Source of the DNA: Propionispora sp. 2/2-37 | Lineage (GTDB): Bacteria; Bacillota; Negativicutes; Propionisporales; Propionisporaceae | Assembly (NCBI RefSeq): GCF_001298735.1 | Contig: NZ_CYSP01000002.1 | Span: 124,001 to 188,000, forward strand | Length of the DNA: 64,000 bases | Direction of reading: 5' to 3' | Shown here: in pieces, positions 48,054 to 57,273 of the stretch | Numbering within the stretch: the first letter of the stretch is position 1 | How the letters are laid out: each line of letters opens with the position of its first letter | The notes under the pieces: generated by a model | Databases searched by the model: none | The model's input: only the letters and a program-made list of their open reading frames with translations | Told to the model about the DNA's origin: nothing | Program-made: the position numbers and the translations under genes

Positions 48054-49436
48054 TCAGCATCTTCCGTACATATCCTCAAACCGTACAATGTCATCCTCTT
48101 CGAGGTATACGCCGTTCTGGACCTCAATGATTTCCAATAGTGTTTTCCCGGGATTCTCCATAAAATGTTTGGCGCATTGCGGTACAAAGATACTTTTGTT
48201 TTCCGGCACCATGTATTCTTCGCCGTCAATATGTACTTTGGCCGTACCGCCGATAACCACCCAGTGTTCACTGCGATGATAATGCATTTGCAGGCTGAGG
48301 CGCTGACCGGGATTGACCGTAATTTTTTTGATTTTGTAGCCTTTGCCTTCACCAAGTACCGTCCAGCTGCCCCAAGGCCGGTACCCGGTGGTATGTTCCT
48401 CGGCTTCACGGCGTCCCCGCTCTTTTAATATATTCACCAGTTCTTTAACCTGCTGCGATTCCCCACGCTTGGCCACAACGATTACATCATCGGTTTCCAC
48501 AATTAGCAAATTTTCCAGCCCGATCCCGGCGATCAACCGGCTGCGCCCCATCATTAATGTGTTGCTGCAGTCGAGCGGCAGGCAGTCACCCTGCAATGCA
48601 TTACCGTCGGCATCCTTATCAAAAACATCATAGATGGCATCCCAGGAACCAATATCATTCCAGTATGCAGTCAGGGGAAGCATCACCCCCCGGGATGATT
48701 TTTCCGCTATGGCGTAATCAATCGAAATATTCGGCATGCCCGAAAAAGCACCAACCATTTCCTGAAAAGGCTGCTGCGCCAGAGTGTATATATCCGGTTG
48801 ATAAGCCTCCAGTTCCTGCAGGAATAGGTCCACACGAAAGGCAAACATACCGGAATTCCAGTAATAGCCGCCTTCAGCGAGATATCGCTCGGCGGTCTTT
48901 TGATCCGGCTTTTCCTTAAAGGACCGTACTGCATACCCATTCCCGCTGGTTTCACCGGCTTGTATGTAACCATAGCCTGTTTCCGGCTGCTCCGGCTTAA
49001 TGCCGAGAGTAACCAGCTTTTCCCCGGCTGCCAATTGCCCCGCCTTGCGCACCGTTTCCACAAACAAGCCTACCGGACGGATAATATGATCAGACGGGGT
49101 GACAAACAATACCTCATCCGCCGCCGTTCCCAGGTTATCCAGACAATACCGCACCGCCAGGGCAATGGCCGGCGCCGTATTGCGCGCCACCGGCTCCAGC
49201 ACAATATGGGCGCCATCCGCGCCACACTCCACCAACTCATTTTTTACATGGTGGATATATTCCTGATTGGTAACCACAACGATATCCGCAGGCCGCACCA
49301 ACGGCAAAAACCGCATGACGGTCTGCGTCAACAACGAATCCTTACCCTCGATTTTCAAAAACTGTTTCGGATATTTCGTCCGTGACAATGGAAACAGCCT
49401 GGTTCCGCCACCCCCGGCTAAAATGATGATTTTCAT
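48054..49436 (-). CDS. manC: Mannose-1-phosphate guanylyltransferase / mannose-6-phosphate isomerase
   Basis: A 460-residue bifunctional enzyme making GDP-mannose. The N-terminal nucleotidyltransferase domain (about 1-345) has LAGGGGTRLFPLSRTKYPKQFL (about 6-27) and FVTPSDHII, and the C-terminal cupin (about 350-460) has GQRLSLQMHYHRSEHWVVIGGTA with metal-binding His. ATG 49436 follows AGGCGG; the upstream 29 codons in frame are atypical and rejected. Its 3' end abuts the palindromic repeat before manB. GDP-Man and, after further conversion, other deoxy-sugars feed the glycan cluster. Confidence 0.95.
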   Translation of the reverse strand: MKIIILAGGGGTRLFPLSRTKYPKQFLKIEGKDSLLTQTVMRFLPLVRPADIVVVTNQEYIHHVKNELVECGADGAHIVLEPVARNTAPAIALAVRYCLDNLGTAADEVLFVTPSDHIIRPVGLFVETVRKAGQLAAGEKLVTLGIKPEQPETGYGYIQAGETSGNGYAVRSFKEKPDQKTAERYLAEGGYYWNSGMFAFRVDLFLQELEAYQPDIYTLAQQPFQEMVGAFSGMPNISIDYAIAEKSSRGVMLPLTAYWNDIGSWDAIYDVFDKDADGNALQGDCLPLDCSNTLMMGRSRLIAGIGLENLLIVETDDVIVVAKRGESQQVKELVNILKERGRREAEEHTTGYRPWGSWTVLGEGKGYKIKKITVNPGQRLSLQMHYHRSEHWVVIGGTAKVHIDGEEYMVPENKSIFVPQCAKHFMENPGKTLLEIIEVQNGVYLEEDDIVRFEDMYGRC

Positions 49437-49519
49437 AATCCGCCTGCCTTTCTTCCAACAATATTTATTTCCTGTATTCCTATAATATGAATCTGCCCGG
49501 AAGTTGTAACGGCAGCAGG

Positions 49520-51049
49520 TCAATAAGTCCAGCGCAGCCCAGCACTGGCAAAATGATTGGTTTGCTTGTTGCCGGGAACAAACCCGGCATTATCCAGCCT
49601 GGCTAAACCAACAGCCATATCCAGGAACATGGTTTTTTCCAACTGCTTTTTATAACCTACCCAAACAGAATTAACCTGCTGCTGTACGTTTTGATTCTCG
49701 CCCATATCGGTCCGTCCCAGATTAAAGGACACCTGAGAGTTATTATCCAAATACCGGTTAATCGCTATATAATATTGCGTAGCGGCAGTCCCCATCGGGT
49801 CACCAATAATATTTCCCTTATAAATATAACCGCTGGTATATAACTGGTGCACATACCAGGCATACGTAGTATGCGCGTATTCTATCCGCATATCCCACGC
49901 CCCGTCCCGGCTGAGGCGGGGAATGACAATCCCGGCCCGTTCAGCTACCCGTGACGGCATATAGTTAGCCTGATCTTCGCCGTATAACTCTCCATATAAT
50001 TGTACCCCGCCCCATTTAGGCAGACGCCATTTAAAATCCAAACCGGCAATATTATTCCACTTGTCCCCGGCAGCGTCGGCATTACGGCCTAGAAGCCAGT
50101 CCCAATAGTCGCCTCCTGCCAACGCTCTGCCGTCCCCTCCCAGCATCGAAGCAAAGGACAGCCCGAAGGTGAAGTTTTTCTGCGGAGTAAAATCACTGCG
50201 CAGCGCAAAAAATGAAGGACTGTTGACTTCATGCGGTGTGTTATCCGTCCTGTCGTCTTCCAGTACGCTGTATAACCCGGTGACATTCATTTCCCCTAAA
50301 AACCGGAAAAAGCCCCGTGTTTTATAAGGTTCCAAATTACTGATTTTAACGGAAGTAAGCGGTTCCATGTTGTTGCCCAAAAGCAAAGAGCCCGTAGCAC
50401 CATGTCCCCAAAATACCGGATCTTTGCCAATTTGTATGGAGGTGCCGTTCCATCTGGTTTTAATGTAGCCGGATGTTATATCAGCCTGCCCTCTCTGCTC
50501 TTCATCATAGCTGAAACGCGGTTCAACAACGGCTACCAGATTATTATCGAGCTTTCCACCCAACCAGGCTGAAGCAACAAAATTGCCATTTTCACCATAC
50601 CGGTAGCCGTTATTGTTAATATTAAGCGGCTGATAGCCTGCCTTGGTTCCCTTATAGCCGAAAGCAGCGCCGTCATAGTAGGCAGCCTGCAGGCGGACCT
50701 CTTTAAGGCCAACCCCCGTATCGGCCTTCTCTCCCGCCAGTACGTTCAGCTCCGGCTCCAAGTCCCGTTCCATTTCCTTCAAACTGCCGGCTAAATACTC
50801 CGGCAGGGGCAGTTCCTGAGATTTTGTCCTGATTTCCTCCACCCACTTTGCCATTTGCATGCGGGTATACGGTTTTGTTCCCGTTGGCAGCGACTCCAGA
50901 TAGCCCATACCGTCAAATTTCTCAATGTACTCATAAAACGGGCTGGATAACGGCACATTGGGAGACACCCAGTCAGCCGGTGAGGCTTGGACACTGGCCG
51001 ACAAAACCGTCAGCAGGGCACCTGTAATTACCGATTTCCGCCATGACAT
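49520..51049 (-). CDS. Wzi-like outer-membrane capsule assembly protein
   Basis: A 509-residue exported beta-barrel. A signal peptide (MSWRKSVITGALLTVLSASVQA, about 1-22) precedes an N-terminal alpha-rich portion (about 30-110, YEYIEKFDGMGYLESLP) and many amphipathic strands ending in the C-terminal aromatic RWTY, the usual outer-membrane signature. The pattern matches capsule assembly Wzi family proteins, which hold exopolysaccharide at the cell surface. It lies between rfbD and manC. An outer-membrane protein in a Firmicute-type genome is strong evidence for a Negativicute-like diderm. ATG 51049 follows GGAGGTG. Confidence 0.85.
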   Translation of the reverse strand: MSWRKSVITGALLTVLSASVQASPADWVSPNVPLSSPFYEYIEKFDGMGYLESLPTGTKPYTRMQMAKWVEEIRTKSQELPLPEYLAGSLKEMERDLEPELNVLAGEKADTGVGLKEVRLQAAYYDGAAFGYKGTKAGYQPLNINNNGYRYGENGNFVASAWLGGKLDNNLVAVVEPRFSYDEEQRGQADITSGYIKTRWNGTSIQIGKDPVFWGHGATGSLLLGNNMEPLTSVKISNLEPYKTRGFFRFLGEMNVTGLYSVLEDDRTDNTPHEVNSPSFFALRSDFTPQKNFTFGLSFASMLGGDGRALAGGDYWDWLLGRNADAAGDKWNNIAGLDFKWRLPKWGGVQLYGELYGEDQANYMPSRVAERAGIVIPRLSRDGAWDMRIEYAHTTYAWYVHQLYTSGYIYKGNIIGDPMGTAATQYYIAINRYLDNNSQVSFNLGRTDMGENQNVQQQVNSVWVGYKKQLEKTMFLDMAVGLARLDNAGFVPGNKQTNHFASAGLRWTY

Positions 51050-51070
51050 GAATGGTCACCTCCATCTATT

Positions 51071-51901
51071 CTAGTCCTGTGCCAGATATTCCTGCAACGC
51101 TTCCTGCCATGAGCGCATCGGATCGCCAATCGTCATCTTCAGCATGTGATTGTCCAGTACGGAATGGGCCGGCCGTTTGGCAGGACGTGGAAACTGCTCT
51201 GTCAGGACCGGTTCAACCAAAACCCGTTTTCTATCCTGACGAAAAATCTCGCAGGCAAATTCATACCAGGAGCATTGCCCCTGGCAAGTGGCATGATAGG
51301 TGCCATAGGCATCGCTCTCCAGCAACTTATAAATCACCCGCGCCAAATCCACAGTAGAAGTCGGCGTGCCCACCTGGTCATGCACTACCTTCAGAACCGG
51401 GTTGCCGGTTGCCAGCTTACGCATTGTCCGGACAAAGTTATTTCCGTCGCCGTACAGCCAGGCGGTCCGCACAATATAGTGGCGCCCCAGAATCTGTCGT
51501 ACGATTTCTTCCCCTTGCCATTTCGTACGGCCATAGACGGTTTGAGGATTGACCGCATCAAATTCGCGATAAGGCTGCCGCTTGGTGCCGTCAAAAACAT
51601 AATCGGTACTCACCTGTACCAGGCGGGCGCCAATCTCCAGACAACTGGCCGCCAAATTCTGCGACCCGATGACATTGACAAGAAATGCCCCGTTTTCGTC
51701 GGTTTCCGCCCGGTCCACCTGTGTATATGCGGCGCAGTGAATGACCGCATCCGGTTTATGCGCTTTCAAAAAAGCAGTTACAGCAACCCGGTTAGAAATA
51801 TCCAGAACATCCCGTCCTGCCAGAAGCAGTTCATGCTTTCCCCCTTGCCTTGCCACTTCACGCCCTAACTGACCGTTGGCACCTGTCACTACTAATTTCA
51901 A
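51071..51901 (-). CDS. rfbD: dTDP-4-dehydrorhamnose reductase
   Basis: A 276-residue SDR completing dTDP-L-rhamnose synthesis. The Rossmann loop GANGQLG (about 7-13), STDYVFDG (about 95), YGRTKWQGE (catalytic Tyr/Lys) and RTAWLYG are clear. TTG 51901 is 10 nt from AGGAGG; the normal MKLVVTGANGQLG start is thus used. It lies downstream of rfbC (17 nt) and upstream of the Wzi-like gene (21 nt). All four rfb genes lie consecutively in the order B, A, C, D from the promoter. Confidence 0.94.
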   Translation of the reverse strand: MKLVVTGANGQLGREVARQGGKHELLLAGRDVLDISNRVAVTAFLKAHKPDAVIHCAAYTQVDRAETDENGAFLVNVIGSQNLAASCLEIGARLVQVSTDYVFDGTKRQPYREFDAVNPQTVYGRTKWQGEEIVRQILGRHYIVRTAWLYGDGNNFVRTMRKLATGNPVLKVVHDQVGTPTSTVDLARVIYKLLESDAYGTYHATCQGQCSWYEFACEIFRQDRKRVLVEPVLTEQFPRPAKRPAHSVLDNHMLKMTIGDPMRSWQEALQEYLAQD

Positions 51902-51918
51902 TATCACTGCACCTCCTT

Positions 51919-52530
51919 TTATTGCGCGGCTGTCCAACCAGCAGCGAGGGGTTTTCCACTGCCTGTTGCTGGCTGCTTGCCGTATACCGGAAGTCTGTGT
52001 TGCGGCACATCGCCAAGGCAAGGATATTTCGTATCTTTTTCAGAAAGGTTCACATCCGCTACCGGCCATTCAATACCAATTGCCGGATCATTCCAAAGAA
52101 TGCCCCCTTCCGCCTGCGGCGTATACAAAGCGGTGCACTTGTAGGCAAAATACACAGTATCGCTGACTACGCAAAACCCATGGGCAAATCCCGGCGGAAT
52201 CCAGAGCTGCCGGTGATTTTCATCCGATAAGTACACACCTGCCCATTGACCGAAATGCGGCGATCCCACACGGATATCCACCGCTACATCAAACACCTCA
52301 CCCTTTACCACCGCTACCAGCTTACCCTGACCATGGGGGTTTTGGTAGTGAAGTCCTCTCAGTACGCCCCGCGTCGAAAAGGACAAATTATCCTGTACAA
52401 AGGTATCGGTAATACCGGCCTCTTCATATCTAACCTGATTCCAGGTTTCCTGAAAATATCCCCTGGCATCGCCAAATACCTTGGGTTCTATAATCAGTAC
52501 ACCCGGCAGCTTTGTTTCAATTACCTTCAT
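51919..52530 (-). CDS. rfbC: dTDP-4-dehydrorhamnose 3,5-epimerase
   Basis: A 203-residue cupin-fold epimerase: [18 protein letters not shown] (about 13-30), [29 protein letters not shown] (about 43-71, with catalytic His in RGLHYQ), and [13 protein letters not shown]. It makes dTDP-4-keto-L-rhamnose from dTDP-4-keto-6-deoxyglucose. The C-terminus (about 180-203, [15 protein letters not shown]) is somewhat longer than usual. ATG 52530 overlaps the rfbA stop by 4 nt. Substrate comes from RfbB (53422-54480). Confidence 0.94.
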   Translation of the reverse strand: MKVIETKLPGVLIIEPKVFGDARGYFQETWNQVRYEEAGITDTFVQDNLSFSTRGVLRGLHYQNPHGQGKLVAVVKGEVFDVAVDIRVGSPHFGQWAGVYLSDENHRQLWIPPGFAHGFCVVSDTVYFAYKCTALYTPQAEGGILWNDPAIGIEWPVADVNLSEKDTKYPCLGDVPQHRLPVYGKQPATGSGKPLAAGWTAAQ

Positions 52531-53408
52531 CTTTCTTCCCCCGCCAGCTGCAGCAAATATTGTCCGTACCCGTTCTTGTTCATATCCGCTCCCAAGGGAG
52601 CCAGTACTTCCCGCGATATATAGCCCATACGGTAGGCGATTTCCTCCGGGCAGGCCACCATCAACCCCTGACGGTTCTGGATGGTGGCAATATAATTGGA
52701 AGCCTGCAGGAGCGATTCATGCGTCCCGGTATCCAGCCAGGCATAGCCGCGGCTTAGAGTTTCAACCCGCAGAGTTTTCTCCTCCAGATAGATCCGGTTC
52801 AAATCGGTAATTTCCAGTTCCCCCCGCGCCGAAGGTTTTAAGGTTTTTGCATACTCAACCACCTTACGATCATAAAAATAAAGGCCGGTTACCGCATAAT
52901 TCGATTTGGGCTGAGGCGGCTTTTCCTCCAGACTTACCGCCCGTCCGGCAGCATCAAACTCAACCACGCCGTAGCGTTCCGGATCTTTGACCCAGTAGGC
53001 AAATACGGTGGCGCCCTCTTGTTGGGCTGCTGCCTGCTGCAGCTTTTGGTTAAACCCATGGCCATAGAAAATATTGTCCCCCAGCACCAGAGCGCAACTA
53101 TCACCGGCAATAAAAGACTCACCAATGATAAACGCCTGTGCCAGCCCATCCGGCTGCGGCTGCACAGCATAGGAGATAGAAATGCCCCACTGCCTGCCGT
53201 CCTCCAGCAAATTCTCGAAAATCGTCTGATCCTGTGGTGTGGTAATCACCAAAATTTCCCTAATCCCGGCCAGCATTAACGTCGTTAACGGATAGTATAT
53301 CATCGGCTTGTTATACACTGGCATCAGCTGCTTGCTTACTGCTTTCGTCGCCGGGAAAAGGCGCGTGCCTGCTCCAGCGGCTAATATAATCCCCTTGGTT
53401 ATTGACAT
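52527..53408 (-). CDS. rfbA: Glucose-1-phosphate thymidylyltransferase
   Basis: A 293-residue GT-A nucleotidyltransferase making dTDP-glucose. [37 protein letters not shown] (about 5-40), LGDNIFYG (about 110) and [20 protein letters not shown] are family hallmarks. ATG 53408 is 8-9 nt from GGAGGGG; the earlier ATG 53414 is too close to that site. It lies 13 nt downstream of rfbB and overlaps rfbC by 4 nt. Confidence 0.95.
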   Translation of the reverse strand: MSITKGIILAAGAGTRLFPATKAVSKQLMPVYNKPMIYYPLTTLMLAGIREILVITTPQDQTIFENLLEDGRQWGISISYAVQPQPDGLAQAFIIGESFIAGDSCALVLGDNIFYGHGFNQKLQQAAAQQEGATVFAYWVKDPERYGVVEFDAAGRAVSLEEKPPQPKSNYAVTGLYFYDRKVVEYAKTLKPSARGELEITDLNRIYLEEKTLRVETLSRGYAWLDTGTHESLLQASNYIATIQNRQGLMVACPEEIAYRMGYISREVLAPLGADMNKNGYGQYLLQLAGEER

Positions 53409-53421
53409 TGGCATTCCCCTC

Positions 53422-54480
53422 CTAATTTTCCAAGCCTAAACGCTCACGCCGGTAGCTGCCGTCTGTTACCCGTTGGCACCACTCCATATTCGCTAAATAC
53501 CACTCCACCGTTTTTACGATACCGGTCTCGAAGGTTTCAGCAGGTACCCAGCCCAGTTCGCGTTTTATCTTGGAAGCATCGATCGCATAACGCTGATCAT
53601 GACCTGGCCGGTCTTTTACATACGTAATTTGTTCCCGATAGGATTTTCCATCCTGACGGGGCCGTTTTTCATCCAGAATCTCACACAAAGCATGTACAAT
53701 GCCCAGATTTGTTTTTTCATTGTGACCGCCAATATTGTACTTTTTACCGGCTGACCCTTCTTCCAGCACTCTCAGAATTGCCCGGCAATGATCCTCCACA
53801 TACAGCCAGTCCCGCACATTAAGCCCATTACCGTATATGGGAAGAGGCTTTTCCTCCAGCGCATTTAAGATCATAAGAGGGATTAACTTTTCCGGGAACT
53901 GGTATGGTCCGTAATTGTTAGAACAATTGGTTATTAATATTGGCAGGCCGTAGGTATGAAAATAAGCCCGGACTAAATGATCAGCGGAAGCTTTTGATGC
54001 CGAATACGGCGAATTCGGCGCATAAGGAGTGGTTTCCGTAAAATACCCCGTTTCTCCCAGCGTGCCATACACCTCATCCGTGGATACATGCAAAAACCGG
54101 AAAGCGTCTTTCCTTTCCCCCTCCAGACTGCGCCAGTATTTTCTGGCTGCCTCCAAAAGAGCGAAGGTCCCATTGATATTGGTTTCAATAAACGCCGCCG
54201 GCCCTTCTATCGAACGGTCCACATGTGACTCGGCCGCAAAGTGGACAATAGCATCCGGCCGGTACTCGGAAAATAGCTGCTCGATCAATGGCTGGTCACA
54301 GATGTCGCCCTGCACAAAAGTGTACCGCTCCTCCGTCTCTGCCTCCCGCAGCGAATCCAGATTTCCCGCATAGGTAAGCTTGTCCAGATTCACGATCCGG
54401 ACCGCATGATTTTTTAAAGACAATTGAATAAAGTTACTGCCGATAAACCCGGCACCACCGGTAACAAGTAAAGTTCGCAT
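53422..54480 (-). CDS. rfbB: dTDP-glucose 4,6-dehydratase
   Basis: A 352-residue extended [16 protein letters not shown] (about 6-18), [11 protein letters not shown] (about 82-92), [10 protein letters not shown] (about 137), [15 protein letters not shown] (catalytic Tyr and Lys), [14 protein letters not shown], and [11 protein letters not shown] are typical of RfbB. It forms dTDP-4-keto-6-deoxy-D-glucose. ATG 54480 is 4-5 nt from GGGAGG. It is the first rfb gene after VanZ; a promoter in the 95-bp gap is possible. Confidence 0.95.
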   Translation of the reverse strand: MRTLLVTGGAGFIGSNFIQLSLKNHAVRIVNLDKLTYAGNLDSLREAETEERYTFVQGDICDQPLIEQLFSEYRPDAIVHFAAESHVDRSIEGPAAFIETNINGTFALLEAARKYWRSLEGERKDAFRFLHVSTDEVYGTLGETGYFTETTPYAPNSPYSASKASADHLVRAYFHTYGLPILITNCSNNYGPYQFPEKLIPLMILNALEEKPLPIYGNGLNVRDWLYVEDHCRAILRVLEEGSAGKKYNIGGHNEKTNLGIVHALCEILDEKRPRQDGKSYREQITYVKDRPGHDQRYAIDASKIKRELGWVPAETFETGIVKTVEWYLANMEWCQRVTDGSYRRERLGLEN

Positions 54481-54575
54481 GATGACCTCCCGCAAATTTC
54501 TTAGGGACATATTTTATTGTAGAATTTTTGACAAATTTTTTAAGTTCAGGTAAAATATTATCTAGATTTTACGTA

Positions 54576-55073
54576 TCACTTCCTTTTACGACATGATTTA
54601 TTACAGCACTTTTTTTGCTTCAAGCCGAGGCTGCCGTCGTTAGCTTCTTTCTGCAGTCTCCGGTTGAATAACCAGATGAACATAAGAATGGCTGCGGAAT
54701 CGAGAAGAATATCCCCCAACCGGCTGGTACGCCCTGCGGTAAAAGACTGGTGAAATTCATCCAATACCGCATAGCTGATAGCCAGCCCGGCTCCCCAGGG
54801 AAAGGAATATCTCGTTGCTATAAATGTGGCAATGCCCAGCATTCCAAAAAACAAAATATGCCCGGCCTTATGTAAGATAAAGTTAGGGTCCAGGCTCATA
54901 GCATAGGAAAAAAAACCACCTTCCCCTATTTGCAGGCTATATTGTTGTATCCATACTTGAATGTTCCTCGGCAACCAACTATTGCTAATGGGATGCAAAC
55001 CGGGAATGCCGGAAAAAATATAAATTGCCAGCATTACGGCAAGTGCCGGCAGCCATCGTAATAAATCCCTCAT
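54576..55073 (-). CDS. VanZ family membrane protein
   Basis: A 165-residue membrane protein with about four hydrophobic segments and the family blocks HKAGHILFFGMLGIATFI (about 68-85) and LDEFHQSFTAGRTSRLGDILLDSAAILM (about 104-131). VanZ proteins occur near cell-surface genes and confer some teicoplanin resistance in enterococci; the physiological role is not known. The C-terminus (KKCCNKSCRKRK) is basic and has three Cys. It lies 3 nt below the GT2 gene and above rfbB. ATG 55073 follows GGTGG. Confidence 0.88.
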   Translation of the reverse strand: MRDLLRWLPALAVMLAIYIFSGIPGLHPISNSWLPRNIQVWIQQYSLQIGEGGFFSYAMSLDPNFILHKAGHILFFGMLGIATFIATRYSFPWGAGLAISYAVLDEFHQSFTAGRTSRLGDILLDSAAILMFIWLFNRRLQKEANDGSLGLKQKKCCNKSCRKRK

Positions 55074-55076
55074 TTA

Positions 55077-56063
55077 CTATCCACCCATATTATTTCCTGG
55101 CGTTTTCAGGCGATTTTCCCCTTTCAAAATGCAGGAATTCTGTTGCCAATAACGACGGTGCATGCTCAATCGCAGCTTCAGGAATACAGGTAATGTTTGT
55201 TCCTGCATTCCTAACCTATAGCCCAGATACTTCAAAGCGGTTCGAATAAAAGCCGAAGGCAGTAAATACCAATTTCCGGTATGGAATAAATATTTCAGCT
55301 CGGATAGTACGAACCTTGCTCCTTCGCCTTCTGCCTGACCAAATTGTTCTCTTATCCACGCCTCTTTCGCGTGAAAGACACCAATATCAAAATACCGTTT
55401 GAACTCTTGAAGGTAGGTATAATCATGCGAATGATACACCCTGGCATCGGCACAATAGGCAATTTTCCAGCCTGCTAACAGCATTTTGGCTGCTACATAC
55501 GTATCTTCACTTAAAATGGTATTGCTCGGAAATCCTCCGACTTTTAGTAAGGCGGTACGACGATAAGCAGCAAAAGAATTCGATATAAACGCGGCTTTTA
55601 TGCCCAGTTGTTTGGCATCTTCTCGCGATTTGACGCTGCTTTTATCAGGATAGTTAAAAAACCGGGCATGCGCCCCTAACGGGCCGGCGCCGCGATGCGG
55701 CAATTGGCGCCCGAACGCAGCTCCAACCTGAGGATCGTCAAAAGCTCTGATCAATTCCTCCAGGGAAGCCTGATCAGCTAATATGGCATCTTGCGTAAGA
55801 AATATAATAATCTCTGCATTCGGACACAACGTTACACCGTATTGTCTTGTAGCACCGTGATTAAAATCCGGTCTTTTAATTTCAACTATGCGTAAGCCCG
55901 CTTCTCTGGAATCGAAAACCGTATTATCATCGGATTCCGAATCCAATACTAAAATATCCTCGATAGCTCTCTTCTGAATTTTTATTCCTTCTATCCATCG
56001 TTTCCACATAGTACCGGCGTTTAAAGTCGGGACAATTAAAGTACATTTATGTTTATTTCCCAT
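55077..56063 (-). CDS. GT2 glycosyltransferase, rhamnosyltransferase-like
   Basis: A 328-residue GT-A transferase: CTLIVPTLNAGTMW (about 7-20), ILVLDSESDDNTV (about 37-49), the telling DFNHGATRQYGV (about 66-77) and TQDAILAD (DxD-like), with SEDTYVAAKML further on. DFNHGATR is common in rhamnosyltransferases (RfbF, RhlC), which fits the rfbABCD genes next to it. The product would add L-rhamnose to a lipid-linked glycan on the inner membrane face. ATG 56063 follows GAGGATGG. It lies 19 nt below the GT-B gene. Confidence 0.9.
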   Translation of the reverse strand: MGNKHKCTLIVPTLNAGTMWKRWIEGIKIQKRAIEDILVLDSESDDNTVFDSREAGLRIVEIKRPDFNHGATRQYGVTLCPNAEIIIFLTQDAILADQASLEELIRAFDDPQVGAAFGRQLPHRGAGPLGAHARFFNYPDKSSVKSREDAKQLGIKAAFISNSFAAYRRTALLKVGGFPSNTILSEDTYVAAKMLLAGWKIAYCADARVYHSHDYTYLQEFKRYFDIGVFHAKEAWIREQFGQAEGEGARFVLSELKYLFHTGNWYLLPSAFIRTALKYLGYRLGMQEQTLPVFLKLRLSMHRRYWQQNSCILKGENRLKTPGNNMGG

Positions 56064-56082
56064 ATCCCATCCTCAAGTTTCT

Positions 56083-57273
56083 TTATAGAGTAAGAGCTGC
56101 AAACTTATTTATGCAGCTTTCGGCATCATAACATGTACTGATCCACTCTTTGGCACGCTGTGCCTGTTTCCATGCTTCCCGGTAATTGTCGTGGATCCTA
56201 AGCAGGCTGTTGGAAAAATCATTAATCTCATCATTAATCCACACCAGACGCTGAAGCTGATCATCGGTTCCTTCAATTCCCACCGAGGTGGTTACCAGGG
56301 GTTTGCCCCAGGCAATGGAGTCAATCACTTTTATTTTTACGCCTGCGCCATTTTGTATGGGAACGATCAATACATCCAGGCCATTTATAAATTCATCTAG
56401 ATCCTCAACAAAACCGTGGGTATAGACGTGTTCATACCCTTTAAAAAGCTCACTGTTATGCCCGGCTATATGGAGTTCAGCATATTTCACCGCCTTACAA
56501 ATAGTAAGCCAGCCGGAGTTTAAAAACCATTTTAAGCCTTCTACATTTAACGCAATATTGAGATCTCCAAAATATCCTATTTTGTAATTTTGCCGGTTGA
56601 TGGGTAGCTCTTTATCGGTAATTGCCATATTATTTCTGCCGTCTTTCTGTTCTTTTATATCTACTAAGGGCGGAACCCATCTAAGTTTATTGGCAATTTG
56701 GGGATACAGGTCAGTTAAAACCTCGATCTCCTGACGGGATATTACATGGATCTCATCAAATAGAGGAAAAACTTTTGCTTCAAACCACTTGTATTGCCAG
56801 CTTGTCAGAAGGTGAATATACCGGGTGAAGTCCATTACGGTATTTGCCAGCGCTTTATGATAGTTGCTTTCGATATTATGAAGCCTTAGGATTGAATAAT
56901 GCTGCGCCCGTACGCGGTGGGGAATTCCCAGCCACAGTAAACAACTTTGTAAACCTTCGATAACGTTCACTTGTTTTTCATCAGTTTCCAGCCGCTCCTT
57001 TAATTCTTTTATCAACGAAGCGTTATATCTCGTAAAAACCGGGATCGGCATCAGCCATTTCGCTGGATTTAATATAGTTTTTCTCGGGTAAATGGTTAAA
57101 TTTATCTTCGGTGGAACTTTTCTGTGTGGAGTTTGCTCACTGATATTATCAACTGCCAGCACGTCCACATCATATTCACGGGCAACTGCCGCTATACGCC
57201 TGCGGATATCTTCGCTCCCTCCGGTAACAATTTTTCTATAGGGATTAACCAGTGAAATAAAATTGATTTTCAT
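56083..57273 (-). CDS. GT-B glycosyltransferase (GT4-like)
   Basis: A 396-residue GT-B protein. N-terminal SLVNPYRKIVTGGSEDIRRRIAAVA (about 7-31) is the usual glycine-rich acceptor loop; the C-terminal half has IGYFGDLNIALNVEGLKWFLN, LHIAGHNSELF (about 282), and the donor-binding DVLIVPIQNGAGVKIKVIDSIAWGKPLVTT (about 322-350; E of the EX7E motif is replaced by D in IDSIAWG). GT4 family members use UDP- or GDP-sugars. ATG 57273 overlaps the stop of the polymerase gene (ATGA). It adds one sugar of the repeat unit; donor unknown. Confidence 0.88.
   Translation of the reverse strand: MKINFISLVNPYRKIVTGGSEDIRRRIAAVAREYDVDVLAVDNISEQTPHRKVPPKINLTIYPRKTILNPAKWLMPIPVFTRYNASLIKELKERLETDEKQVNVIEGLQSCLLWLGIPHRVRAQHYSILRLHNIESNYHKALANTVMDFTRYIHLLTSWQYKWFEAKVFPLFDEIHVISRQEIEVLTDLYPQIANKLRWVPPLVDIKEQKDGRNNMAITDKELPINRQNYKIGYFGDLNIALNVEGLKWFLNSGWLTICKAVKYAELHIAGHNSELFKGYEHVYTHGFVEDLDEFINGLDVLIVPIQNGAGVKIKVIDSIAWGKPLVTTSVGIEGTDDQLQRLVWINDEINDFSNSLLRIHDNYREAWKQAQRAKEWISTCYDAESCINKFAALTL

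Noticed and set aside
47900-48409. Minus-strand 169-codon frame spanning the palindromic repeat
   Set aside because: It overlaps the ManC C-terminus in another frame and its middle is just the translated repeat.
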